Shown: piece after piece, positions 51,249-59,521 of the stretch
How positions within the stretch are numbered: position 1 is the stretch's first letter
Layout: every line of letters begins with the position of its first letter
Assembly: GCA_900549995.1 (NCBI GenBank)
Contig: URQQ01000009.1
Coordinates: forward strand, 1 to 64,000
Length of the DNA: 64,000 nt
Direction: 5' to 3'
Source of the DNA: an uncultured Lachnospiraceae bacterium
Lineage (GTDB): Bacteria; Bacillota; Clostridia; Lachnospirales; Lachnospiraceae
Made by a program: the position numbers and the translations under genes
Notes under the pieces: generated by a model
What the model saw: the letters and a program-made list of their open reading frames with translations, nothing else
What the model was told of the DNA's origin: nothing
The model's database searches: none

Positions 51249-52517
51249 TTACGCCTCCTCTACTTTGACTTGAAGTTCACTGCCATCCGCTGCCTTTACA
51301 AGCTGCTCTTTTGTAAGCATTATTTTCTCCATCTCTCCCGGGGCCATAATTCTGCGTTTCCGGTGAATGAGCTGTTCTCCGTCAAGCCATACATTTATAT
51401 AACAGTTCTGATATACCTCTCTCACCCGGAACCGTACCGTTACCGCCTCTTCCATCCTCTCCGGCCGGATGGAAGACGGAACCGTATACCGGACGCCGTC
51501 CATTGCCCTCACGGGAATCTTCCGCTCTTCTCTTCGTTCTTCCCTGCACTTCTGAAGATACAAGGCCGCATGCCTTCCTGCAGTATCAGCTTCCTCAGAC
51601 ACATAATCTACCAGGTCATGCACATGCAAAACATTTCCGCACGCGAAGATTCCCGGACTTTCCGTCTCCATACTTTCGTTTACGAGAGGGCCTTTTGTTA
51701 CAGGATTGATTGAAACCCCGGCTTTTTCTGACAACTCATTCTCCGGAATCAGCCCCACGGAAAGGAGCAGTGTATCACATTCATAATCTTCTTCGGTTCC
51801 CGGAACCGGCTTTCCATGTGCATCCACTTGTGCAAGTGTTACCCCGCTGACCCTTTCTTTCCCCCGGATGTCTATGACTGTATGGCTTAATTTCAACGGT
51901 ATCTTATAATCATCCAGGCACTGGACAATGTTTCGTTTCAGCCCGCCGGAATATGGCATCAGTTCCGCCACCACCTTCACGTGTGCCCCTTCCAGTGTCA
52001 TCCTTCTTGCCATGATCAGGCCGATGTCCCCGGACCCAAGAATTACAACCTCTTTCCCTGGCATATATCCTTCGATATTCACAAGCCTCTGTGCTGTTCC
52101 CGCAGAATAGATTCCTGCCGGACGGTACCCTGGAATATTGAGTGCCCCTCTTGGTCTCTCTCTGCATCCCATCGCAAGAATGACTGCCCTGGCTTTCACC
52201 TCGAACATCCCGTCTTCCCTGTTCATCGCAAGAACCGTTTTATCTGCACGGATATCCAACACCATTGTATTGAGTTTATATTCGATTCCCAGCGCTTTTA
52301 CTTTCTCTATATACCGCATCGCATATTCCGGACCTGTGAGTTCTTCTTTGAATGTGTGCAGACCAAATCCATTATGGATACACTGATTCAGAATCCCTCC
52401 AAGTTCCCGGTCTCTCTCAAGAATCAGGATATTCTGCGCCCCGGTTACCCGTGCAGAAACTGCCGCAGCCAACCCTGCGGGGCCTCCTCCGATCACTACA
52501 ATCTCATATTCTTTCAT
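51249..52517 (-). CDS. FAD/NAD(P)-dependent oxidoreductase, GlpB-like
   Basis: A 422-residue flavoprotein. Rossmann motif VIGGGPAGLAAAVSA (about 7-21), second nucleotide site VVILGSGDIGLIMARRM and FAD motif ESPGIFACGNVLHVHDL. It likely passes electrons from the GlpA-type dehydrogenase to a carrier, in place of the anchor subunits of the classical anaerobic enzyme. Its start overlaps the upstream gene stop by 4 bp (ATGA). The exact electron acceptor is unknown. Confidence 0.9.
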   Translation of the reverse strand: MKEYEIVVIGGGPAGLAAAVSARVTGAQNILILERDRELGGILNQCIHNGFGLHTFKEELTGPEYAMRYIEKVKALGIEYKLNTMVLDIRADKTVLAMNREDGMFEVKARAVILAMGCRERPRGALNIPGYRPAGIYSAGTAQRLVNIEGYMPGKEVVILGSGDIGLIMARRMTLEGAHVKVVAELMPYSGGLKRNIVQCLDDYKIPLKLSHTVIDIRGKERVSGVTLAQVDAHGKPVPGTEEDYECDTLLLSVGLIPENELSEKAGVSINPVTKGPLVNESMETESPGIFACGNVLHVHDLVDYVSEEADTAGRHAALYLQKCREERREERKIPVRAMDGVRYTVPSSIRPERMEEAVTVRFRVREVYQNCYINVWLDGEQLIHRKRRIMAPGEMEKIMLTKEQLVKAADGSELQVKVEEA

Positions 52518-53965
52518 GCGTTTTCTTCCCCCTGTCCGTCTTTATTTCTTCCGGTGATCATCCTGGAACCTGCTCCTGACTTCTCAATCTGTGACAATGG
52601 AATCCCAAGTTCTCTTGATAGAATCTCCATCACCTTCGGGGAGCAAAAACCAGCCTGGCACCTGCCCATTCCGGCTCTGGTCCTTCGCTTTACCCCGTCG
52701 AGCGTCCTTGCACCAAGGGGACGCCTGATGGCATCGATAATTTCTCCCTCCGTCACAGTCTCACACCGGCAGATCACGGTTCCGTACGCCGGATTTTCCC
52801 GGATGAGATGATTTCTCTCTTCCCATGTCAGACTGTCTGGTTTCAGAATCCCTTTCCGCTCTGCTATAAAGTTCTGATTCTTTGGAAGATTTAATTTTTC
52901 TGCCAGCATCTGGGCTACCATAAGCCCGATGGCCGGGCTGCTCGTAAGTCCCGGAGATTCAATTCCTGCACAATCGTAGAACCCTTCTGCATCTTTTGCC
53001 TCTCCGATGATGAATTCATCGCCCGCCTCATGTGCCCTGAGTCCTGAAAATGATGTGATCACCTGCCGCACCCCAAGCCGCTCTACATTCATCCCAGCCT
53101 TATTCATCACCTGGGACAGTCCTTCTGCGGTCGTATTTGTCCCTTCTCGGTCTGAAATATCTTCTGCGGTCGGCCCAAGTAACAGATTCCCATGCACCGT
53201 CGGGGTGACAAGCACTCCTTTTCCAAGTTTCCCCGGCAATGCAAAGACCGTCCGCGTCACATGTCCTCCCTCTTTTTTATCTAACAGACAATATTCTCCT
53301 CTCCTCGGTGTGATCTTAAGTTTCCTCTCGCAGACCATGTTATGGATGACGTCCGCGTACACTCCGGCAGCATTGACCACACATTTCGCTTCATATACGT
53401 TCTCCTGTGTATGGATACGGTAGTACCCCTTTCTCTTCTCAATCCTTTCCACTTTCGTATGGAAGAAGAATTCCACTCCATTCACCGCCGCATTCTCTGC
53501 CATCGCGATATTCAGGCCAAACGGACAGATGATTCCTGCACTTTGAGCATACAAAGCCGCATATAGATCTTCTGTAATATTCGGCTCCATCTGCCTTACT
53601 TCTTCTTTCCTTAAGATCTTCAGTCCCTTCACACCATTTTCGGCACCCTGGCGGTATAATTTTAAAAGCTTCGGGAAATCCTCCTCATGTCTGCAGATCA
53701 CCAGTGAACCGTCTCTCTGAAATGGAATATCCAGATCTTTTGTCAATGTTTCCATCATCTCATTGCCAAGCACGTTCATCTTCGCTTTTAACGATCCTGG
53801 CTTCGCATCATACCCGGCATGGACAATCCCGCTGTTTGCCTTCGACGTCCCGCAGCAGACATCCTCTGCCATCTCGAGCACACATGCCCGCACTTTATAT
53901 CTCGATACTTCCCTTGCAACAGCAGCACCTGTCACCCCGGCTCCGACAATTATTACATCATACAT
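52514..53965 (-). CDS. Glycerol-3-phosphate dehydrogenase, GlpA-like, with BFD [2Fe-2S] domain
   Basis: A 483-residue enzyme that oxidises glycerol-3-phosphate to dihydroxyacetone phosphate. FAD-binding start VIVGAGVTGAAVAREVSRY, DAO domain (SGIVHAGYDAKPGSLKAKMN) and GIESPGLTSSPAIG. A C-terminal BFD-like Fe-S domain has ICRCETVTEGEI and RAGMGRCQAGFC with four Cys. A single dehydrogenase with this tail fits anaerobic Clostridia. AGGAAAGGATATG precedes the coding region. It follows glpK across a stem-loop. Confidence 0.92.
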   Translation of the reverse strand: MYDVIIVGAGVTGAAVAREVSRYKVRACVLEMAEDVCCGTSKANSGIVHAGYDAKPGSLKAKMNVLGNEMMETLTKDLDIPFQRDGSLVICRHEEDFPKLLKLYRQGAENGVKGLKILRKEEVRQMEPNITEDLYAALYAQSAGIICPFGLNIAMAENAAVNGVEFFFHTKVERIEKRKGYYRIHTQENVYEAKCVVNAAGVYADVIHNMVCERKLKITPRRGEYCLLDKKEGGHVTRTVFALPGKLGKGVLVTPTVHGNLLLGPTAEDISDREGTNTTAEGLSQVMNKAGMNVERLGVRQVITSFSGLRAHEAGDEFIIGEAKDAEGFYDCAGIESPGLTSSPAIGLMVAQMLAEKLNLPKNQNFIAERKGILKPDSLTWEERNHLIRENPAYGTVICRCETVTEGEIIDAIRRPLGARTLDGVKRRTRAGMGRCQAGFCSPKVMEILSRELGIPLSQIEKSGAGSRMITGRNKDGQGEENA

Positions 53966-53994
53966 ATCCTTTCCTCCTCATGGATCATGAAAAA

Positions 53995-54042
53995 GGAGTC
54001 CGCAAACAGACGTATTTTCATACGCATTGTCTGCCGGACTCC
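53995..54042 (-). promoter_or_regulatory. Stem-loop between glpK and the GlpA-like gene
   Basis: GGAGTCCG (53995-54002) pairs with CGGACTCC (54035-54042), with an inner CAGAC/GTCTG helix. No clear T-run follows on the minus strand, so it may be partial attenuation or a processing site, rather than a full stop. Confidence 0.55.
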
Positions 54043-54076
54043 ACACTCCGCATCCTCATATTTTATTACTCAGTTC

Positions 54077-55576
54077 TTATTCTTCATCTTTTGCCCATGC
54101 ATAGGCATATTTCACGGCTTTATTCCAGCCCTTAACCCTCGCCTCCCGGCTCTCTTTACTGATTGCCGGTTCAAAGGTACGGTCAATGGCCCAGTTCTTC
54201 ACAACTTCTTCTTTATTCTTCCAATATCCAACCGCAAGTCCCGCAAGATAAGCTGCACCCATCGCTGTTGTCTCGACACATTTCGGACGGTAAACCGGGG
54301 CATTGCTGATATCTGCCTGTGTCTGCATCAGGAAATCATTGGCACTTGCACCTCCGTCCACCTGAAGAGAAGAAAGTTCTATCCCGGAATCAGCTTTCAT
54401 TGCCCAGAGGACATCATTCACCTGATAAGCCAGTGATTCCAGTGTTGCCCTGATAATATGGTATTTGTTTACTCCTCTCGTAATTCCTACAATGGTTCCC
54501 CTTGCATACTGATCCCAGTGCGGTGCGCCAAGCCCTGTAAAGGCCGGCACAACATAACATCCATTTGTATTTTTTACCTTTTGGGCCATATACTCAGAGT
54601 CCGATGCAGAATCAATCAGCTTCATCTCATCCCTGAGCCACTGAATTGCGGCTCCCGCAACGAAGATCGATCCTTCCAGGGCATAGGTTACTTTTCCATC
54701 CAGTCCCCAGGCAATCGTTGTCACAAGGCCATTTTTAGAAAATACGGGCTTCTCCCCGGTATTCATCAGAAGGAAGCATCCCGTTCCATACGTATTCTTT
54801 GCCTCTCCCGGCGCGAAACAGGTCTGGCCAAACAATGCCGCCTGCTGGTCTCCTGCTGCTCCTGCAATCGGGATCTCACCGCCGAAGAAAGAGGAATCCG
54901 TCACCCCGTAAATCTCACTTGACGGGCAGACTTTCGGAAGCATACATTCCGGAATCTCAAGTTTCGCAAGGATTTCCCGATCCCATTTCAGTTCCCGTAT
55001 ATTAAAAAGCATCGTTCTGGATGCGTTGGAATAATCCGTAACATGCACTTTTCCCTTCGTCAGTTTGAAGATCAGCCATGTCTCCACGGTACCGAATAAA
55101 AGTTCTCCCTTTTCAGCCCGTTCTCTCGCTCCTGGCACATGATCCAGAATCCATTTTACCTTCGTCGCTGAGAAATAGGCATCGATCATAAGTCCTGTCT
55201 TTTCCTTGAACATCTCCGAAAGCCCTTCCGCTTTCAGAGTATCACAGTATTCCGATGTTCTTCTGCACTGCCATACGATCGCATGGTACACAGGTTCCCC
55301 TGTCCTTTTATCCCACACAACCACCGTCTCTCTCTGATTCGTAATGCCGACAGCCGCGATGTCCGAAGCTGATGCTCCGATCATATTCATTGCCTCCACC
55401 GCAACGCCAAGCTGTGTTGACCATATCTCATCTGCATCGTGCTCTACCCATCCGGGCTTTGGGAAATACTGCGTAAACTCTTTTTGAGCTACCGAACACA
55501 TCTCTCCCTTTTCATTGAATAGAATACACCGGTTGCTTGTTGTTCCAGCATCCAGCGCCATAATATATTTTCCCAT
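54077..55576 (-). CDS. glpK: Glycerol kinase
   Basis: A 499-residue FGGY-family kinase that makes glycerol-3-phosphate from glycerol and ATP. N-terminal phosphate loop MALDAGTTSNRCILF, PGWVEHDADEIWSTQ, the substrate-binding ITNQRET-VVWD region, GAAGDQQAALFG, and GGASANDFLMQ near the C-terminus. Length is the family norm when the ATG at 55576 (after GAGGTG) is used; a longer frame opens at 55657. It is 28 bp after glpP, whose protein should control its leader. Confidence 0.96.
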   Translation of the reverse strand: MGKYIMALDAGTTSNRCILFNEKGEMCSVAQKEFTQYFPKPGWVEHDADEIWSTQLGVAVEAMNMIGASASDIAAVGITNQRETVVVWDKRTGEPVYHAIVWQCRRTSEYCDTLKAEGLSEMFKEKTGLMIDAYFSATKVKWILDHVPGARERAEKGELLFGTVETWLIFKLTKGKVHVTDYSNASRTMLFNIRELKWDREILAKLEIPECMLPKVCPSSEIYGVTDSSFFGGEIPIAGAAGDQQAALFGQTCFAPGEAKNTYGTGCFLLMNTGEKPVFSKNGLVTTIAWGLDGKVTYALEGSIFVAGAAIQWLRDEMKLIDSASDSEYMAQKVKNTNGCYVVPAFTGLGAPHWDQYARGTIVGITRGVNKYHIIRATLESLAYQVNDVLWAMKADSGIELSSLQVDGGASANDFLMQTQADISNAPVYRPKCVETTAMGAAYLAGLAVGYWKNKEEVVKNWAIDRTFEPAISKESREARVKGWNKAVKYAYAWAKDEE

Positions 55577-55604
55577 ACCAGTCACCTCTCCTGAATTCTT
55601 TCTT

Positions 55605-56174
55605 TTACATCCGCCATACATCCTGGTTTGTTGTCGATACACAGACCGCTCCGGCATCCAGTGCCCCCATCACATCTTCACGGTCCATCACAAGCCCTCC
55701 GGCAATCACCGGAATTTTCTCTGACTTCACAAGCTTTCTTATAATCTTCGGCATGACTCCCGGAAGAATCTCCATCATATCCGGCTGCACCTGCCTTACC
55801 TGTTTTGCAATATTTTCAAAGGCCATGGAATCAATGACGAAGAACCGAAGAACTGTACAAAGCCCGAGTTCCCTTGCTCTTCTGACATGAGAGCTTCTTG
55901 TGGTAATGATTCCGTCTGCCTTTGTATTCTCTCTGATATAGTCCACCACCACTTCCTTCGTCCCAATGCCTCCCACAAGATCCAGATGGACAAGAACCTG
56001 CTTGCCAGCCATCTTCGCTTCCTCTACAATCCTCCCGATACTGCAGATATCACCGAACAGTATAAATACTACTTTTATATCTTCAATCTTCAGGCATTTT
56101 CTGAGACCTTCCATATCTTTCACAGCCGCCACAATTGGATTCTCCATCAATGCATCGTAGAACTCCTGCTTCAT
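55605..56174 (-). CDS. glpP: Glycerol-3-phosphate responsive antiterminator
   Basis: A 189-residue protein of the GlpP family, a TIM-barrel RNA-binding regulator: NPIVAAVKDMEGLRKCL; VLVHLDLVGGIGTKEVVVDY; ADGIITTRSSHVRRAREL; VIAGGLVMDREDVMGALDAG. With glycerol-3-phosphate it binds nascent leader mRNA and prevents termination. It is the first gene of the glp operon, downstream of a stem-loop leader at 56199-56245 that may be its own target. Confidence 0.95.
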   Translation of the reverse strand: MKQEFYDALMENPIVAAVKDMEGLRKCLKIEDIKVVFILFGDICSIGRIVEEAKMAGKQVLVHLDLVGGIGTKEVVVDYIRENTKADGIITTRSSHVRRARELGLCTVLRFFVIDSMAFENIAKQVRQVQPDMMEILPGVMPKIIRKLVKSEKIPVIAGGLVMDREDVMGALDAGAVCVSTTNQDVWRM

Positions 56175-56198
56175 ATATCTTCCCTCTTAATAACAGAA

Positions 56199-56245
56199 GA
56201 GAGCATACGCCTGAAACAACATTTCTGTTGTTAAACGTTGCTCTC
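56199..56245 (-). promoter_or_regulatory. glp leader stem-loop, candidate GlpP target
   Basis: GAGAGCA (56199-56205) pairs with TGCTCTC (56239-56245), and an inner AACAACA/TGTTGTT hairpin lies between them. On the minus strand it sits about 25 bp before the glpP start and after the promoter at 56280-56308. The downstream tract is only moderately T-rich. Confidence 0.6.
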
Positions 56246-56279
56246 CTCATCTCAACATCACCATTCATTTTATAGTTTA

Positions 56280-56308
56280 AGAATAACACAGTGATTCTCG
56301 TTTGACAA
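56280..56308 (-). promoter_or_regulatory. SigA-type promoter of the glp operon
   Basis: On the minus strand TTGTCA (56308-56303) and TATTCT (56285-56280) are 17 bp apart. The -35 is inside an imperfect inverted repeat (GACAA at 56304-56308, TTGTC at 56315-56319) that may bind a repressor. Expected start of RNA is about 56273, giving a leader of roughly 100 nt. Confidence 0.6.
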
Positions 56309-56337
56309 GACGATTTGTCATTTATAAAGATTTCAGT

Positions 56338-58083
56338 TTATGATACTTTTTCCTTTTTCTGTCCTGCCATCGTACGGATTCCATCGATTGCAAGAATCAC
56401 GGCAAGAATAATCAGAAGCGCCGAAAGAATGGTTCTGATATAATACCATCCGATTCCCTGCATCCCTGCCATAATTCCGGCAATGTTAGATTTCAATGTG
56501 AAGCACAGCGAAGTAATTGTCACGACGAGCATAAATGCCATCGGTATGTAGAACATTTTGTTGTTCTTGCCGGCTTTGCCAAGCCATGTGGCAACTGCCA
56601 GAAGTCCAAGCGCTGCAAGAAGCTGGTTGGCAGCACCAAACAGCGGCCATATGTTGGCATATCCTGTCAGGCCAAGTCCTACTCCAAGTACCACCGTGAT
56701 AATGGTTGCCACAAAGGGATTGGTCAATACCTTTTTATATCCCTTTGCATCTGCTGCAGACTCTCCCGGCTCCAGCCAGAATTCCTGGAACATATAACGA
56801 GCAAGACGTGTGGCTGTATCCAGAGAGGTCAGGCAGAACGCCGAAACTGTAAGCACAAGCAGCGAATATGCCACCTTTTCTGTCCCTGCAAGTCCCGGAA
56901 TTACACTTACCATCTTTGAAATACCTGTAGCAAATACAACCGTCGGTGTCACCGTCTCCCCGGATGCATAATTTGCCCAGATATAGCCGACTGCGCAAAG
57001 TGAGATGATGGCAAGCGCACATTCAATCAGCATACCTCCATAAGCGATCGGTCTGGCATCTTTTTCATTATTCAGCTGTTTTGCCGTTGTTCCCGATCCC
57101 ACCAAAGAATGGAAACCGGAAATCGCTCCGCATGCAATGGTTACAAACAGTGCCGGGAACATATATCCAAGAGAAGCTCCTGTAGGCGCCAGCGTATCTT
57201 TAAACCCTGTAAATGCCGGAATATCCATATGCGCGCCGCCAAATATACCGTTTCCAATGATTCCGACCACTGCGACGATCATCATAAAATAAAGCAAAAA
57301 TGAACTAAGATAATCCCTCGGCTGCAGCAGAATCCAGACAGGTGTGACGGATGCGACTGTAATATATATCCCTACAATAATCATCCACGTTGTATTACTC
57401 AGATAGATTGGATGCCAGTTGAGCCCGATGACCATACAGATAATAATCGCTCCCACACCAATGACTGTGGAAATTCCAAGCCCTGCATTTCTGCGGTATA
57501 CAAGAAATCCAAATACAATAGAGACCACAATAAACAAGACTGAAATCATTGCTGTCGTTGCATTTGACGCGCTTGCTGCAATGTCTACAGCTCCGCTTTC
57601 ATCATAAGCAGCCATAAATGTATTGGCTACAATCGACGCAAACGCCGCAACTACCAAAATCAATGTCAGATACGAAAAAATGATAAATAATTTCTTTGCC
57701 TTTGATCCCATTGTCTCTGCGATCACTTCCCCGATCGACTGTCCCTTGTGCCGGATCGATGCAAACAGTGCACCAAAATCATGAACCGCACCAAAGAAGA
57801 TTCCTCCAATCAGAACCCAGAGCAGCACAGGCACCCATCCAAATACAGCCGCCTGAATCGGCCCATTGATAGGCCCTGCACCCGCAATAGAAGAAAAATG
57901 ATGTCCCATCAGCACCGGAGTCTTGGACGGTACATAGTCCATTCCATCCTCCTCTGTATGTGCAGGTGTTTCTCTGGAAGGATCAATTCCCCACTGCCCT
58001 GCAAGCCATTTCCCATACGTTACATATGCGATAGCAAGAACCGCAATTCCAATTACTAATACCGCAATACTGTTCATATTCAT
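56338..58083 (-). CDS. cstA: CstA family carbon starvation/peptide transporter
   Basis: A 581-residue membrane protein with about 16 TM helices. CstA landmarks are clear: GHHFSSIAGAGPINGPIQAA then FGWVPVLLWVLIG; GAVHDFGALFASIRHKGQSI; HSLVGSGTTAKQLNNEKDAR; SLDTATRLARYMFQEF. Relatives import pyruvate or peptides when preferred carbon is low. A GGAGG site precedes the ATG. It lies downstream of an unknown gene (58152-58673) and upstream of the glp operon on the same strand, separated by about 160 bp with a promoter. Confidence 0.94.
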   Translation of the reverse strand: MNMNSIAVLVIGIAVLAIAYVTYGKWLAGQWGIDPSRETPAHTEEDGMDYVPSKTPVLMGHHFSSIAGAGPINGPIQAAVFGWVPVLLWVLIGGIFFGAVHDFGALFASIRHKGQSIGEVIAETMGSKAKKLFIIFSYLTLILVVAAFASIVANTFMAAYDESGAVDIAASASNATTAMISVLFIVVSIVFGFLVYRRNAGLGISTVIGVGAIIICMVIGLNWHPIYLSNTTWMIIVGIYITVASVTPVWILLQPRDYLSSFLLYFMMIVAVVGIIGNGIFGGAHMDIPAFTGFKDTLAPTGASLGYMFPALFVTIACGAISGFHSLVGSGTTAKQLNNEKDARPIAYGGMLIECALAIISLCAVGYIWANYASGETVTPTVVFATGISKMVSVIPGLAGTEKVAYSLLVLTVSAFCLTSLDTATRLARYMFQEFWLEPGESAADAKGYKKVLTNPFVATIITVVLGVGLGLTGYANIWPLFGAANQLLAALGLLAVATWLGKAGKNNKMFYIPMAFMLVVTITSLCFTLKSNIAGIMAGMQGIGWYYIRTILSALLIILAVILAIDGIRTMAGQKKEKVS

Positions 58084-58102
58084 TCCTCCTCATAATTATT
58101 TT

Positions 58103-58129
58103 CCAGAGCAGCTGAACATTTTGCTCCGG
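58103..58129 (-). promoter_or_regulatory. Stem-loop before cstA
   Basis: CCAGAGCA (58103-58110) pairs with TGCTCCGG (58122-58129) with one G-U wobble. It lies between the unknown gene and cstA; followed by AAAATAATT on the minus strand, so weak as a terminator. Confidence 0.45.
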
Positions 58130-58151
58130 AAATATGTATTTGCTAAAAAGG

Positions 58152-58673
58152 TCAGAAAATTCCAGCCTTTTTATAACCCTTTACCAGCTCTTTTGCCGCG
58201 CGGTTCCCGAAAATACATTTTTCTTTCATATCAAACACCAGAAGCCGTACCTCACTGTACCCCCGGATGCCAAGCATATAGTTTTTCACATACCGGAATT
58301 TTCGGATCTGCTTTTCCGCCTCATCTCCCACACCATCACAGATATAGATACAGGTCATAAACGTATACATATGATCTTTCACTGGAAAATCACTGCCTCC
58401 GCGCACCAGCTCAGGTTCAATATAGCTTTCCACCTGCTCACTAAATCTTCCAATATCTTCTTCTGACAGATCCTCCAGACAACGAAAAAACACATGCTCG
58501 AAACAGTTCGCCCTCCAGAGTTCTGCTTTTTTTACAAGGACATACTTGGCGCTGGTTACTGAAAAAAATGCATGTGCATCATATATATCGTCCTTGATAT
58601 GAAAGGAGTGTTCTATGTCATAGCTGGATTCATAAGAATTCAGCAATCTGCCAAACAATTCCTGTTTTGTCAT
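58152..58673 (-). CDS. Hypothetical protein upstream of cstA
   Basis: A 173-residue soluble protein with no signal peptide or TM helix. It is rich in aromatic residues and Cys (CFEHVFFRCLEDLSEEDIGR; TFMTCIYICDGVGDEAEKQI; LLVFDMKEKCIFGNRAAKEL). No known domain recognised. AAGGAG lies about 9 bases before the ATG at 58673, preferred over the ATG at 58715. It precedes cstA by 68 bp on the same strand and may be expressed with it, so a regulatory or accessory role in that transport is possible. Confidence 0.7.
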   Translation of the reverse strand: MTKQELFGRLLNSYESSYDIEHSFHIKDDIYDAHAFFSVTSAKYVLVKKAELWRANCFEHVFFRCLEDLSEEDIGRFSEQVESYIEPELVRGGSDFPVKDHMYTFMTCIYICDGVGDEAEKQIRKFRYVKNYMLGIRGYSEVRLLVFDMKEKCIFGNRAAKELVKGYKKAGIF

Positions 58674-58814
58674 ATTTATTTTCTCCTTAGTTACCGCATT
58701 AATGCAGTAAAGCATTTCTAAAATTACTATAAAATAATATCACTATATCATCAACAATTCAAGCAGTATCTTTCTATTAATTCAGTCTGAATGATCGCTT
58801 TCACAGTAAAATAT

Positions 58815-58843
58815 TTGCCTGTCTCCCTCATTTACTGTATACT
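58815..58843 (+). promoter_or_regulatory. SigA-type promoter of the DUF4230 gene
   Basis: TTGCCT (58815-58820) and TATACT (58838-58843) are 17 bp apart. This lies inside a longer possible frame beginning at 58791, which argues that the true start is the ATG at 58884. Confidence 0.65.
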
Positions 58844-58883
58844 GGAACTACCCGGAACATACAATCAATTGGAGGGAATACAG

Positions 58884-59471
58884 ATGAAAAAAGCAAGGAC
58901 ACTCATTGTCATCATTGCCGCTCTTGCACTGATTGCAGTTGGATTTCTAAGCGCCAGGCTGTTCAGCAGAAGCGGTAACAAGGTAACCGTCAGCGCGACA
59001 TCCATCGAAGAACGGCTCAGCAAATGCAGTACTTTGACGACCGCGAGGCTTGACTACCGCGGAATCATCAAATACTCTGACGGTGATATTCAGTTCATTA
59101 ATAAAAAAGGCTTTTCCATGATCTACGATGCCCATATCAAAGCAGGTGTGGATCTGTCCAAAGCTACAGTCTCGATTAGTAATAACACAATTAAAATCAC
59201 AGTTCCAAAAGCCGAAATCCAGGATGTCACAGTTGACTCAGATACACTGGAGTTCTACGATGAACAATTTGCCCTGTTCAACTGGACGGATAAATCTGAT
59301 ACAGCCAAAGCCATGGAATATGCCAAAGAAGATGCAAAGGTAAAGGCCGCAGCAACCGACATTCTCACCCAGGCGAAGGAGCAGGCCAAAACAGTCATCG
59401 AAACACTGATTGTGCCAATTACAGCAGATTCCTCCAATTCTTATCAGATTGAATTTGCTGAAGAATCCTGA
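58884..59471 (+). CDS. DUF4230 family membrane-anchored protein
   Basis: A 195-residue protein: one N-terminal TM anchor (LIVIIAALALIAVGFLSARL), then an outer domain starting SIEERLSKCSTLTTARLDYR with VDLSKATVSISNNTIKITVP and an Ala/Lys-rich helix (AKEDAKVKAAATDILTQAKE), as in DUF4230. No biochemical role is known. GGAGGG lies about 8 bases before the ATG. A single gene bounded by its own promoter and a terminator. Confidence 0.88.
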   Translation: MKKARTLIVIIAALALIAVGFLSARLFSRSGNKVTVSATSIEERLSKCSTLTTARLDYRGIIKYSDGDIQFINKKGFSMIYDAHIKAGVDLSKATVSISNNTIKITVPKAEIQDVTVDSDTLEFYDEQFALFNWTDKSDTAKAMEYAKEDAKVKAAATDILTQAKEQAKTVIETLIVPITADSSNSYQIEFAEES

Positions 59472-59476
59472 AAGTA

Positions 59477-59516
59477 AAAAAACTGCTGTCCCCGCTCACG
59501 GGTCCGGCAGTTTTTT
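59477..59516. terminator. Bidirectional terminator between DUF4230 and MATE genes
   Basis: AAAAAACTGC (59477-59486) pairs with GCAGTTTTTT (59507-59516), with an inner CCCG/CGGG helix. T-runs occur on both strands, as needed for two convergent genes. Confidence 0.88.
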
Positions 59517-59521
59517 CTCTT

